A stretch of DNA of 64,000 bases. Source: Flavobacterium circumlabens (GTDB taxonomy: Bacteria; Bacteroidota; Bacteroidia; Flavobacteriales; Flavobacteriaceae). The notes beneath the pieces were generated by a model. It made no database searches, was not told the DNA's origin, and saw only the letters and a list, made by a program, of their open reading frames with translations. The DNA lies in the NCBI RefSeq assembly GCF_004345565.1, contig NZ_SLWA01000003.1, forward strand, positions 434,001-498,000, read 5' to 3'. Below, in pieces: positions 1 through 7,895 of the stretch (positions are counted from its first letter, which is position 1; every line of letters begins with the position of its first letter). The position numbers and the translations under genes were made by a program.

Positions 1-1
1 A

Positions 2-130
2 GGCTTGTTTCGAAAATTCAGGCCAATGCCAACGGCTCTTCTGGCAGAAAAATTAGTAAAAGCGCCAACAGTCTTCCCTGCAGGAACCTCCGTTATCGAA
101 CTGGATGAAATATTCAGATTACGGGATTAG
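2..130 (+). CDS. 3' end of an unidentified protein (partial)
   Basis: An open frame enters from the left edge and stops with TAG at 128-130, giving 42 residues that end ELDEIFRLRD. The composition is protein-like, with a short helix containing ALLAEKLVKA. The fragment could be the C-terminus of a Rossmann-fold NAD(P)-binding oxidoreductase, but it is too short to assign. It is followed by about 130 bp of AT-rich spacer before the phospholipase gene. Confidence 0.4.
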   Translation, partial: GLFRKFRPMPTALLAEKLVKAPTVFPAGTSVIELDEIFRLRD

Positions 131-262
131 TTTGTAATTGATGCATGAAAGCAGGCAGATGGTTTTTGGGTTAACTCTTGTATTTATTGAGTTAATAGTT
201 GTCGTTGAAATGGCTTAGATTAGTGCTAAAAATTTAAATAACTCCAATTTACACCCTAAAGA

Positions 263-1084
263 ATGTATTTAAAATACCTATTGATTTGCTTCTCTTTGTT
301 TTCAATCACTGCAAATTCACAACTAGTAGAGCCTAAAAAAAATTTCCGCGCCGCAGACTCGCTTCTAAAGGAACCTAGTTTCTCTGTTCACAAAGACAAT
401 TATTTTTTAACAGGAGTACCCATTAATACAGATATCACCCGCGATAATGCCGATGTAAAATACCAGGTAAGTTTTAAGTTGCGATTGAACTCAAAGCCAT
501 TATGGGGCGGTTTTTTCCCGTATTTAATGTACACCCAAAAAGCCTTTTGGGATATTTATGCAAGCTCAAAACCCTTTTCGGAAATTAATTTTAATCCTGG
601 CGTGGCCCTTGTTCGTCCGTTTTATTTAAAAGGCGGAAGGCTGACGTATGGATCAGTCTCATTCGAACACGAATCAAACGGTCGGGATTCTATTTATTCC
701 AGAACCTGGAACATGCTTGCCTTCTCTTTAAAATCACAAATTTCGCCACGATGGGTTGTCGGATTGAGAGGATGGATTCCGCTCGTTGATAAGGACGATA
801 ATCCGGAGCTTACCAAATATGTGGGCTACGGCGAAGCGAGCGCCACTTATCAGATACAGCCGGGACGATGGAGCGCAGATATTCTTTTCAGGAAAGGAAG
901 TGGTCTTATTAATTATGGATCGTTGCAGACACAGGTAAACTGGAGACCTTATAAAAGTGAAAATTATTATCTCACACTGCAGTGGTTTGTAGGATATACA
1001 GAAAGTTTGATTGATTATCAGGAACATAAAAGCATGGTACGTCTGGGATTTACGATTAAACCTGAAAATATGGGAATTTTTTAA
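263..1084 (+). CDS. pldA: Outer membrane phospholipase A1 (OmpLA/PldA-like)
   Basis: 273 residues with an N-terminal signal peptide ending near residue 19 (ITANSQ). The catalytic signature of outer-membrane phospholipase A is intact: FEHESNGR places His136 and Ser138, and SRTWN places Asn150, with the same spacing as the His-Ser-Asn triad of E. coli OmpLA (142/144/156). The family hydrolyses acyl chains of phospholipids in the outer leaflet as a Ca-dependent dimeric 12-strand barrel. Length and the alternating hydrophobic strands fit a barrel. The start at 263 gives a clean signal peptide, and no upstream ATG is better. The gene stands alone and is closed by a terminator hairpin at 1115. Substrate and dimerisation are inferred from the family. 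Confidence 0.88.
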   Translation: MYLKYLLICFSLFSITANSQLVEPKKNFRAADSLLKEPSFSVHKDNYFLTGVPINTDITRDNADVKYQVSFKLRLNSKPLWGGFFPYLMYTQKAFWDIYASSKPFSEINFNPGVALVRPFYLKGGRLTYGSVSFEHESNGRDSIYSRTWNMLAFSLKSQISPRWVVGLRGWIPLVDKDDNPELTKYVGYGEASATYQIQPGRWSADILFRKGSGLINYGSLQTQVNWRPYKSENYYLTLQWFVGYTESLIDYQEHKSMVRLGFTIKPENMGIF

Positions 1085-1114
1085 TCTACTTTAATTTTCA
1101 GCACATGATTTATA

Positions 1115-1146
1115 AAAAACCACTCCAAATTAGGAGTGGTTTTTTA
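1115..1146 (+). terminator. Rho-independent terminator after the phospholipase gene
   Basis: Perfect stem AACCACTCC / GGAGTGGTT with a 6-nt loop, A-rich on the left and followed by a T run. It sits 30 bp past the pldA-like stop. The A run on the left arm may also let it work for minus-strand transcripts coming from 1165. Confidence 0.85.
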
Positions 1147-1164
1147 TTTCTCCTCAGCTTACAG

Positions 1165-1406
1165 CTAATTAAGTTTATTAAAATATTCATTATGAAACCT
1201 GATTCCTTCCATGTATTGTTCCGGTGACATTCCGTATAGCGGTTTCCAATATCACTGTAAATCTCCTTTGTATTAAGATCTTCCGGACTTTTTTTTTACT
1301 GAAGATGACTGTAATTGATTAATTCTGTTTTTACAGGAGAATTCGAGGTTTCTAAATTTTTGGTTAGCATATTCTGTTCTTTAGTTGGTGTAAAACGCTC
1401 AGGCAT
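1165..1406 (-). pseudogene. Small gene broken by two compensating frameshifts
   Basis: On the minus strand an ATG at 1406 overlaps the end of the 93-codon gene (stop at 1399). It opens a frame of 36 codons (MPERFTPTKEQ...) that stops at 1296, right before an A9 tract. Protein-like sequence continues in the +1 frame (SPEDLNTKEIYSDIG) and then returns to the original frame as KPLYGMSPEQYMEGIRF, ending at TAG 1167-1165. One base removed before the A9 tract and one added near 1246 would restore a protein of about 83 residues. The family is unknown. It is either a decayed gene or a pair of sequencing errors, one of them at a homopolymer. Confidence 0.55.
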
Positions 1407-1680
1407 CTTTTTGTGAGGTCAAAAGTTTTATTTTTTCAACAGCTATTTTGTTTTCATTGGCTACCTCGACTAATGCAAGCAGGATATCGTTCCTGAAAAT
1501 TATTTTATTTCTTACATTTCTGATAATAGTTTTACTCGGTGGTTCCTGTCCTTTTCGACTAAAATATTGAATAGTTGGTTCAACATAGGTATACGGCAAA
1601 TGCTCATCTATAAAATTATAGGCTTGTTCATTGTGCGAATACATTTCATCATCCTTATTATTTTTTACTAATTTTGACAT
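1399..1680 (-). CDS. Hypothetical protein, 93 aa
   Basis: A hydrophilic protein of 93 residues with no signal peptide or membrane segment, and I do not recognise a family. The C-terminal half (residues 48-88) is a basic, helical stretch (RNVRNKIIFRN, then VEVANENKIAVEK). The gene is divergent from the HTH regulator at 1806, with an AT-rich 125-bp gap between them. Its stop overlaps the start of the broken small gene at 1406 in the ATGCCTGA arrangement, so the two were probably translationally coupled. The overlap and divergent regulator suggest a self-controlled small module, which is inference only. Confidence 0.55.
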   Translation of the reverse strand: MSKLVKNNKDDEMYSHNEQAYNFIDEHLPYTYVEPTIQYFSRKGQEPPSKTIIRNVRNKIIFRNDILLALVEVANENKIAVEKIKLLTSQKDA

Positions 1681-1805
1681 ATATTTGATATTTATTACTT
1701 AATCTTGCATTAGAATGTAAATGTAAGAAAAATAATATACAAAATATATGTTTTGCCTAAAAAAATGTACGAATTGTTTTATTTTATAATAAATAAGGAA
1801 AAAAG

Positions 1806-2126
1806 ATGTATAATGAAAAATTGGCAAGATTCTTTAAAGCGAAGGGTCTTAAGCAAAAAGAGGTAGGATTGATTATGGGTTTTAGTGAAGCTATGGTTGG
1901 AAGATATCTAAACAGAACTGCTAAGATGAGCCCTGAATTTTTAATGAGTTTAAGCAGGAATTTTCCGGAAGTGGATCTGAACGATCTTTTTGCTTCTGAA
2001 AATGAAGATCCAAATGCAATTCATGAACCTAAGGAAAAATATCAGACTACGGTTCTTACAGATATAGGAGAAATTGAAGTAAGGCTTAAGATGATAAAAG
2101 AAAAATTATCCAAAAAGAAAGACTGA
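1806..2126 (+). CDS. XRE-type helix-turn-helix DNA-binding protein
   Basis: 106 residues. Residues 5-60 form an XRE/Cro-like helix-turn-helix: LARFFKAKGLKQKEVGLIMG is helices 1-2, FSEAMVGRYLN is the recognition helix, and the following helix ends at DLNDLF. The C-terminal 45 residues are charged and helical (IEVRLKMIKEKLSKKK) and may dimerise. There are no membrane segments. It probably represses its own promoter and/or that of the divergent 93-aa gene. An intergenic operator is likely in 1681-1805, but no clear palindrome stands out. A hairpin at 2133 ends transcription. Confidence 0.75.
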   Translation: MYNEKLARFFKAKGLKQKEVGLIMGFSEAMVGRYLNRTAKMSPEFLMSLSRNFPEVDLNDLFASENEDPNAIHEPKEKYQTTVLTDIGEIEVRLKMIKEKLSKKKD

Positions 2127-2132
2127 AAATAG

Positions 2133-2168
2133 AAAACCTGCTGACATTTTGTTTGCAGGTTTTTTTTA
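2133..2168. terminator. Bidirectional terminator between convergent genes
   Basis: Stem AAAACCTGC / GCAGGTTTT with a loop of about 12 nt and a T-run on the right, between the HTH gene (+) and the PhzF-like gene (-). The A-rich left arm gives a U-run on the opposite transcript too. Confidence 0.75.
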
Positions 2169-2169
2169 T

Positions 2170-3069
2170 TCAATTTTCGATATAAATTTTTCCTTCCATT
2201 GTAATTACTGAGGAACCGCCTACTAATATGCCGTCGTCTGTTACCGCTATTTCTATTAAGGAGGGCTGATTTAATTTTACACCTTGTAATATTTGATAGT
2301 GGCTGTCTTTTTGTATGATTTTTTTATACCATAATAAACCTGCCAAAGGACCGGCTGCTGTTCCTGTTGCGGCATCTTCATCAATGCCTATTAACGGATT
2401 AAAAAAACGGGACTGAACAATAGTGCCATTTTCCTCGCCAGTGAGCGCAAAACAATAAAATCCTTCAAAATTATATTGTTTAGACAGTGCTATGAGTAAT
2501 TTGTTGTCTGGTTTGATTGTATTTAGAATTTCAATATTCTGTATGGGCACCATTACATGTGCGACTTCTGTTTTTACGATAACAGGATCAAAATTGAGAA
2601 TATTGAGGTCTTTTACCGAAAGCCCTAATGCTAATGCTATTTTTTCTGCCGGAATTGAATCTCCAATTAGTGCCGGTTTCTGGAGCATTTTGACAACAGC
2701 TAAGTTATTTTCCTCTTTAAAATTTATATAAATAGGGATCGATACCGCTTTCATCATTACCTGTTGCACTGAATTTAGGTTGGTAAAAAAAGTTGCATCC
2801 TTTAACAAGGCTGCACATACGGCCCCCAATAAATTATGTCCCGCTCCGTCTACCTCAAATCCAATTGGGGTAAAAGACCGGACATGTAATAATTGTTTTT
2901 GTTGTGAATATTCTACAAAAGAAGTTTCTGAATAACCAAATTCCCTTGCGATATTTTCGTAATCAGATAATTTTAATTCCTCTTTGGTAAATACTACTGC
3001 CAACGGATTTCCCTTGTAGCTTTTATCGGTAAAGACATCTAAAACGAAATAGTCTAATGCTTTTTTCAT
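2170..3069 (-). CDS. PhzF-family isomerase/epimerase-like protein
   Basis: 299 residues, the usual PhzF length. Both halves of the duplicated diaminopimelate-epimerase-like fold are visible: GNPLAVVF near 20-27, SETSFV with the candidate catalytic Glu48, the FTPIGFEVDGAGHN motif in the middle of the N-terminal lobe, and DEDAATGTAAGPLAG in the C-terminal lobe, matching the D-x-x-TG-A element of the family. PhzF itself isomerises a phenazine precursor, but most members have unknown substrates. No phenazine genes are nearby, so a generic isomerase is the safe call. Cytoplasmic and monocistronic. Confidence 0.82.
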   Translation of the reverse strand: MKKALDYFVLDVFTDKSYKGNPLAVVFTKEELKLSDYENIAREFGYSETSFVEYSQQKQLLHVRSFTPIGFEVDGAGHNLLGAVCAALLKDATFFTNLNSVQQVMMKAVSIPIYINFKEENNLAVVKMLQKPALIGDSIPAEKIALALGLSVKDLNILNFDPVIVKTEVAHVMVPIQNIEILNTIKPDNKLLIALSKQYNFEGFYCFALTGEENGTIVQSRFFNPLIGIDEDAATGTAAGPLAGLLWYKKIIQKDSHYQILQGVKLNQPSLIEIAVTDDGILVGGSSVITMEGKIYIEN

Positions 3070-3251
3070 GATCTGTTATTAAAAATACTAAATGTGTATT
3101 ACTATTACATATTGCCTGATAAAACCGGACAAGATTGCTTTATTTTTAATTGCGTTTCAGAATTTGTAAATAGAATTCTTCCGACGGGCACAAATAAATT
3201 TAAGAATTTATAGATTTCTTTTTTCTGAAAATTAAAAAGGAAATTATTCGC

Positions 3252-3938
3252 TTAAGTTAATTTTTTAGTTTTTACTCCCTTGATCAATAGCCACCCCACC
3301 ATTGCAAATTCTGCGGTTGCAGAGGTTATTCCGACTAAGATACCGGTTTTGGAATGATATTCGGGAAATAAGATAAAAGTTGTCGTGTCTAGCAGATAAC
3401 AAAGGCCACCAAGAATTAAAAGAACTCCCAGGATTTTTGGAATAAAGTTGGACCGATACGCTAATTGCCCAAAGGGAATAAGCCAGAGTCCCCAGAAAAT
3501 TCCAATGATGACATTTCCGTTTCCATACATTTTCAGGCTTAACATGGCCAAAGCATTTTGTTGAATAGAAGAAAAGCGGGTCATAAAATCCTCTTTCAGA
3601 ATGAGCAGGACATAATATTGATTAAAAATAATGAAAAATGCAATTGGAACACCCACAATAACTAATGCCACCAAAGTCCGGGCTAAATGTGCATTGACAT
3701 TTTTAAATAAATTGTATAAGGTCAATGCCAGAAATACAAATACGGTCTGGCAGATCAGACTGCTGAAAATCCCAAATCGGAACAGTAATTCGTGGTCCAG
3801 AATATTTTTTGCGGTCAAATGGATGTCATCGCCCACAAATAATTGTGTTGGAACATACATGATTCCAAATGCGCCGGTAATTGCAATTATCAAATACAAT
3901 ATTCCTGCTAATCTTGCTGTCTTTTTTTCTGAACTCAT
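3252..3938 (-). CDS. DUF4386 family membrane protein
   Basis: 228 residues with about six hydrophobic segments. It starts with KKTARLAGILYLIIAITGAFG, which matches the typical opening of the DUF4386 family. Other membrane spans are visible around 52-75, 88-112, 142-160, 168-190 and 200-218. It is an inner-membrane protein of unknown function. There is no operon partner: the upstream gap to 4285 carries a structured repeat and the downstream gap to 3069 holds nothing recognisable. Confidence 0.75.
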   Translation of the reverse strand: MSSEKKTARLAGILYLIIAITGAFGIMYVPTQLFVGDDIHLTAKNILDHELLFRFGIFSSLICQTVFVFLALTLYNLFKNVNAHLARTLVALVIVGVPIAFFIIFNQYYVLLILKEDFMTRFSSIQQNALAMLSLKMYGNGNVIIGIFWGLWLIPFGQLAYRSNFIPKILGVLLILGGLCYLLDTTTFILFPEYHSKTGILVGITSATAEFAMVGWLLIKGVKTKKLT

Positions 3939-4050
3939 ATTTTCTGTAAATTATTAACTGTAAGACGGTTATAAGATGTCTTTGTTACAGTTCAAATTGG
4001 ATTTTGGGGAGATTTACCGGAATTTGTACTGAAAATAAAACCTCTGTTCC

Positions 4051-4118
4051 AGCCCCGATAGGAGCGGCATCCTTTTGTTTTTTTCTTTAAAAAGCAAAAG
4101 ATACAGCGGATAGCGGGA
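4051..4118 (+). ncRNA. Structured RNA-like repeat module, copy A
   Basis: In the 346-bp gap 3939-4284. The outer arms CCCG (from 4054) and CGGG close a symmetric internal loop whose two sides are ATAGGAGCGG and AGCGGATAG. Inside it is a variable hairpin with TTTTG / CAAAA arms. The same loop sequences recur at 46604-46643 with a different closing stem (GGG/CCC), so the pair shows a compensating change. I believe elements of this type are abundant in Flavobacterium genomes and may correspond to the Flavo-1 class, from memory and unverified. The rest of the gap is AT-rich with no gene. Orientation is assigned by analogy with copy B. Confidence 0.55.
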
Positions 4119-4284
4119 CTACAGGTCTTCTGAAAATGAATTTTGTGCTGTCCTAAAACAAATAATACATAGTGTCCTTTTTTATTGGTTTTGCTTTTTA
4201 GATTTATGTTTCAATCCACTTTAGATTAATTTCATTAAATTCGTAAATACTTTTTAGATTATTTACTTTACAAAAAAAAGCTTC

Positions 4285-4932
4285 ATGACTTCAGCTATCA
4301 CAAAACTATTCTTTGCCGGCATTTTTTTATTGGCTTTTTCGGTCAATGCCCAAAATGAAACTTATACCCGCGATTCTGTGGTGGCCGATACGACTTTTGT
4401 GAACTTAAAAGACTACAGTACTGATTTTGTTTACGATATGAAATATGCAACAGCAGATAATTTTCTGAAAGCTAAAGTGTACGATTGTGCAGAATGTATG
4501 TTGCGGTACAAAACAGTTAAGGCATTGATAGCCGCCAACAAGGAATTTATGAAAAATGGCTGTAAAATAAAGCTTTTTGATTGTTACAGGCCTTTGTCTA
4601 TTCAGGAGAAAATGTGGGAAATTGTCCCGAATCCGGAGTATGTGGCGGATCCAAAAAAAGGCTCCATCCATAACAGAGGAGGAGCCGTAGATATTTCGTT
4701 GGTGAATGCTGATGGAGTTGAGCTGGAAATGGGAACTACATTCGATTTTTTCGGAATTCAGGCCAGCCATAATTTTAAAAAACTTCCGGTGCCGGTAAGG
4801 GCCAACCGAAAATACCTTAAAAGTGTAATGCTGCAAAATTGCTTTAATTCCTTTGATTCGGAATGGTGGCATTATAATTTAAAAACAGGTTTGAAAGATC
4901 CTGTTTCCAACCAAAAATGGGAATGTGACTAA
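4285..4932 (+). CDS. Exported D-Ala-D-Ala dipeptidase, VanX/DdpX-like (peptidase M15D)
   Basis: 215 residues with a signal peptide ending at VNAQ (residue 23). The zinc site of VanX-type dipeptidases is present: SIHNRGGAVD gives His129 and Asp136, SEWWHY gives catalytic Glu193 and His196, and CYRP supplies the conserved Arg102 that stabilises the transition state. The family cleaves D-Ala-D-Ala. An exported, chromosomally encoded copy without vanA/vanH neighbours points to peptidoglycan dipeptide salvage, not vancomycin resistance. The gene is preceded by an AT-rich spacer and converges on the minus-strand gene at 4939 with only 6 bp between stops. Confidence 0.87.
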   Translation: MTSAITKLFFAGIFLLAFSVNAQNETYTRDSVVADTTFVNLKDYSTDFVYDMKYATADNFLKAKVYDCAECMLRYKTVKALIAANKEFMKNGCKIKLFDCYRPLSIQEKMWEIVPNPEYVADPKKGSIHNRGGAVDISLVNADGVELEMGTTFDFFGIQASHNFKKLPVPVRANRKYLKSVMLQNCFNSFDSEWWHYNLKTGLKDPVSNQKWECD

Positions 4933-4938
4933 TTTAAT

Positions 4939-5505
4939 TTATTCGACGCATCTTATGTTTTCTATAAAATACGTATTCGGATGCGATACTTTACCATTTA
5001 GCTCAGAGGTTAATTCTCTTTTTACAATATAATCTTCTGTATCTGTTAAGTACTTAATTCGCATAATTGAGATGGGAGATTTTTTAAGCTCTTCGTAATT
5101 GTCTTTCATAAACATAAAAATCCCTGTATTAACACGGTTGCTAAAACCTTTTTCATCCTGAATAAGCGTACCGCAGGTTTCCTGGTTGATGTGCATTAGT
5201 GTTACTATTTTTCCATTTTCCAGCTGAAGGAATATTTTTGAATTTTTGTCAAAACAATTCGCTTTTATAAAATCTTTGCTTTTCTGGATAAGCTGTAAAT
5301 TTAAGGTAGGTAATCCGTCTGTCTGTGCCAGCGAAAAGAAAACATAACTGAAGCTGCCTCCAAAGTATTTTTCGCTCATCAGGTATTCATTTGTTATTTT
5401 ATAAGTACCAATAGAGTCGTTTACGTTTACACTATATTCACAAGGTTTTTGAGCAAATGCAGTCAGGGTTAAAAGAAAAAGAGTCAGCGTAATTAGTTGT
5501 TTCAT
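4939..5505 (-). CDS. Secreted hypothetical protein, 188 aa
   Basis: I start this at the Met at 5505 (MKQLITLTLF), because that gives a textbook signal peptide cleaved after AFAQ. It also leaves a 2-bp gap to the stop of the upstream methyltransferase gene, whereas the longer frame from 5526 overlaps it. The mature protein of about 170 residues has two or three cysteines and no recognisable domain. It appears to be the last gene of a minus-strand unit with the methyltransferase and the AI-2E-like permease. Confidence 0.65.
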   Translation of the reverse strand: MKQLITLTLFLLTLTAFAQKPCEYSVNVNDSIGTYKITNEYLMSEKYFGGSFSYVFFSLAQTDGLPTLNLQLIQKSKDFIKANCFDKNSKIFLQLENGKIVTLMHINQETCGTLIQDEKGFSNRVNTGIFMFMKDNYEELKKSPISIMRIKYLTDTEDYIVKRELTSELNGKVSHPNTYFIENIRCVE

Positions 5506-5507
5506 TT

Positions 5508-6689
5508 TTAAGTAATTTTTCTGCAAATTAAAACTATTTTGTGATCATTTTTATCAGTTGTGAAAAAACAATAAAGATTTCCTCCGTTTTTTATTTTCCA
5601 TTTTTTTCGGATGTTCTCTACCGTGTCCGGAAAATTTCTCGTGGTGACATTTGCCTGTTGATTGAAAAGAGCCGTTTTCATATCGTTTTTGTTATATGAA
5701 ATGGATTTTTCGATTTCAAAAGCTCTTCCTGGGAAATCAATTAATTCTTCCGAGGTATACAAATGGGAATGTTTATGAAGTTTGTTAATCCCGAAAACAG
5801 CACTAACTTCATCAAATCCCCCCGATTTCATAATGGCTGAATTGGGCTCGTAAAGATATTTTTGCGGTAAATGGTACGATGGAAAATCAGAATGATCTCC
5901 TAAAATAAATTCAAATGTTTCGGTTTTTTCTTTTAAGATATTGGCTGTTTTGATAGTTATGTCACCGGAATATTGACTATGAATTTCGAAAAGTAACTCT
6001 TTAACCTCGTTTTCGAGCGCAATAATATGAATAGTTCTCACGCATTTTAATTCGGAAAGTGCGGCTGAAATATCCAGTAATGGGGCGGTTTTTATTAAAA
6101 CAGCATCCGATTTTTCAAAGTAAAAATCTAATAATTCCGGCACATTAGGCAAACAGTCCCTGAGCATAAAAACTTTTCCTTTTGCGTCATTTCTTCGGGA
6201 AGGATCAATATAAATCCAATCCCATTTTTGGTTGGATTCGTTTAAAACAGTTGTAGAATCTGCAGCATAAAAAGTACAGTTTTTAACTTTTAGCTGCTCA
6301 AAATTATGTTGTACGATGGCAGATAAATCTTCATTGATCTCACAATGCGTAATGTTTTTGAAGTTCTTTGAAAAGTAATAGTCATCGACCCCAAAACCTC
6401 CCGTCAGATCGATCAAAGTGGCTCCGGAAATTAACGAAGCTTTGTAAGCCGCAGTTCTCTCGGAAGAAGTTTGTTCTACGGATATTTTACTCGGATAGAT
6501 GATGTTTTCTGTTGAAAACCAAGTGGGTAATTTGTCTTTCGCTTTTGTTTTGGCTTCAATCTGATTCAGAATTAAAATCCAGTCAACCTCCGGAAACGGA
6601 TTTTTCTGAAGGGCTAATTTTGAAATCGAAGCCCCACTATTTTGAGTTATAAAATCCTGAATAGGTTTGCTTAAAATAGAAATGTTCAA
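5508..6689 (-). CDS. Class I SAM-dependent methyltransferase with THUMP-like C-terminal domain
   Basis: 393 residues. A helical N-terminal part is followed by a Rossmann methyltransferase core: LIDLTGGFGVDD is the SAM-binding loop (about 93-104), CEINEDL is the acidic motif II, AADS precedes the adenine contact, and WIYIDPSRR resembles the DPPY-like catalytic motif of nucleic-acid methylases. The C-terminal 130 residues fit the THUMP-like domain found in this Bacteroidota family (PG_1098 type). A tRNA or rRNA base is the likely substrate, but which one is unknown. It is 2 bp from the gene below and 2 bp from the permease above, so it sits in an operon. Confidence 0.8.
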   Translation of the reverse strand: MNISILSKPIQDFITQNSGASISKLALQKNPFPEVDWILILNQIEAKTKAKDKLPTWFSTENIIYPSKISVEQTSSERTAAYKASLISGATLIDLTGGFGVDDYYFSKNFKNITHCEINEDLSAIVQHNFEQLKVKNCTFYAADSTTVLNESNQKWDWIYIDPSRRNDAKGKVFMLRDCLPNVPELLDFYFEKSDAVLIKTAPLLDISAALSELKCVRTIHIIALENEVKELLFEIHSQYSGDITIKTANILKEKTETFEFILGDHSDFPSYHLPQKYLYEPNSAIMKSGGFDEVSAVFGINKLHKHSHLYTSEELIDFPGRAFEIEKSISYNKNDMKTALFNQQANVTTRNFPDTVENIRKKWKIKNGGNLYCFFTTDKNDHKIVLICRKIT

Positions 6690-6691
6690 GG

Positions 6692-7783
6692 CTAAATTCT
6701 TTCGGTTAATACGGAGACAATTTTGTTGTCAGGAAAAAATTCTTTTAAAATTACTTTTATCATCGTGAAAACCGGAATAGCAATGATCATTCCGACAATT
6801 CCAAAAGTGATTCCGCTGATTAGTGTAATAAGAAATATTTCTAACGGGTGCGAATTTACACTTTTTGATGAAATTATAGGCTGACTTATGTTATTATCAA
6901 TCGCCTGAACCAGTAAAAAACCAATAATTACATAGATTGTTTTGGGCAGGATTTCACTTTGAAAATCGCTTCCGATCATACTAATCATCGTTAAGATTCC
7001 GGCGAGGATAGTCCCGATAATAGGCCCAATGTATGGAATGATGTTTAGGATCGCACATAAAAAAGCAATCACAAAAGCATTTTTATTTCCGAAGATCACC
7101 AGAACGATTAAGTATAGAATAAATACGACAGTCAGTTGCAATAACAAACCAAGGAAATAGCGGGTGAGAAAATGATTTATTTTGGTAATTGAGTTCAGGA
7201 TTTTTTCTTCGTTACTGTCCGGAAGAATTCGTCTTGCGGAGGCTTTAAAGGAATCCTGATCCTTCACAAAGAAAAAAGTGATAAAAAAGACAGAAACCAA
7301 TCCCATTCCCATATCCGCCACAAAGCCTAAAATAGAATTAATGAAGGAGGTAAAATAAGTAAAATCAAGCATGGAAGTTACTTTAGAACTTTTAAGCACT
7401 TTATTTAAGTCAACGTGAGGAATATTGAAATAGGTTTCAATACTGCGTTCCGTTTCCATAAACTGCTGCTGTAAATTATTGGTGTCTAATAAAGATAAAT
7501 TATTGGCCTGAGAGATAATCAGCGGAACAAATAAGAAGATAAAACCAACCATCAATAAAATAAACAAGATGAGTGTGGTTGCTGCCGCTAATGAATTACC
7601 GAATTTTAATTTATTTTTTAAAAATTGTACCAGCGGATTTGCAATAAGACACAATAAAAGCGAAATGCATAAATAGACAATTACAGTTTGTATCGTATAT
7701 AAGAAATACAAAACAATCCCGATGATCAGGATGGTTGCCAAAGCTCTTAAAATTCCGTTAGATATAATTTTGGATGTGATCAT
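6692..7783 (-). CDS. AI-2E transporter family membrane protein
   Basis: 363 residues with the AI-2E/PerM layout. Two N-terminal helices (about 11-60) and a third (62-90) are followed by a non-membrane segment, then a cluster of helices from 150 on and the C-terminal pair ending around 345. Conserved family features are IPYIGPIIG, with its Pro/Gly-rich helix, and QAIDNNISQPII near the end. Members are inner-membrane exporters or permeases of poorly known substrates, some acting as Na+/H+ antiporters. An autoinducer role cannot be claimed here. It leads the three-gene minus-strand unit. Confidence 0.8.
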   Translation of the reverse strand: MITSKIISNGILRALATILIIGIVLYFLYTIQTVIVYLCISLLLCLIANPLVQFLKNKLKFGNSLAAATTLILFILLMVGFIFLFVPLIISQANNLSLLDTNNLQQQFMETERSIETYFNIPHVDLNKVLKSSKVTSMLDFTYFTSFINSILGFVADMGMGLVSVFFITFFFVKDQDSFKASARRILPDSNEEKILNSITKINHFLTRYFLGLLLQLTVVFILYLIVLVIFGNKNAFVIAFLCAILNIIPYIGPIIGTILAGILTMISMIGSDFQSEILPKTIYVIIGFLLVQAIDNNISQPIISSKSVNSHPLEIFLITLISGITFGIVGMIIAIPVFTMIKVILKEFFPDNKIVSVLTERI

Positions 7784-7840
7784 GTTTGATTTTTAAAGTA
7801 AATATAGGGAAAAAGCTTTTGAATATATTGGCGAATACAA

Positions 7841-7870
7841 AAAAAGCGGGATGAAGAACATCCCGCTTTT
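7841..7870 (-). terminator. Terminator of the M43 protease gene
   Basis: Perfect stem AAAAGCGGGATG / CATCCCGCTTTT with a 6-nt loop, 26 bp past the protease stop. On the minus strand it is followed by a T run. Confidence 0.85.
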
Positions 7871-7895
7871 AAACATAATTTTTATTTTTTTTGGA

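Noticed and set aside
4285..4932. Vancomycin-resistance gene vanX
   Set aside because: Catalytic residues match, but no vanH/vanA/vanRS context; a housekeeping dipeptidase is more likely.
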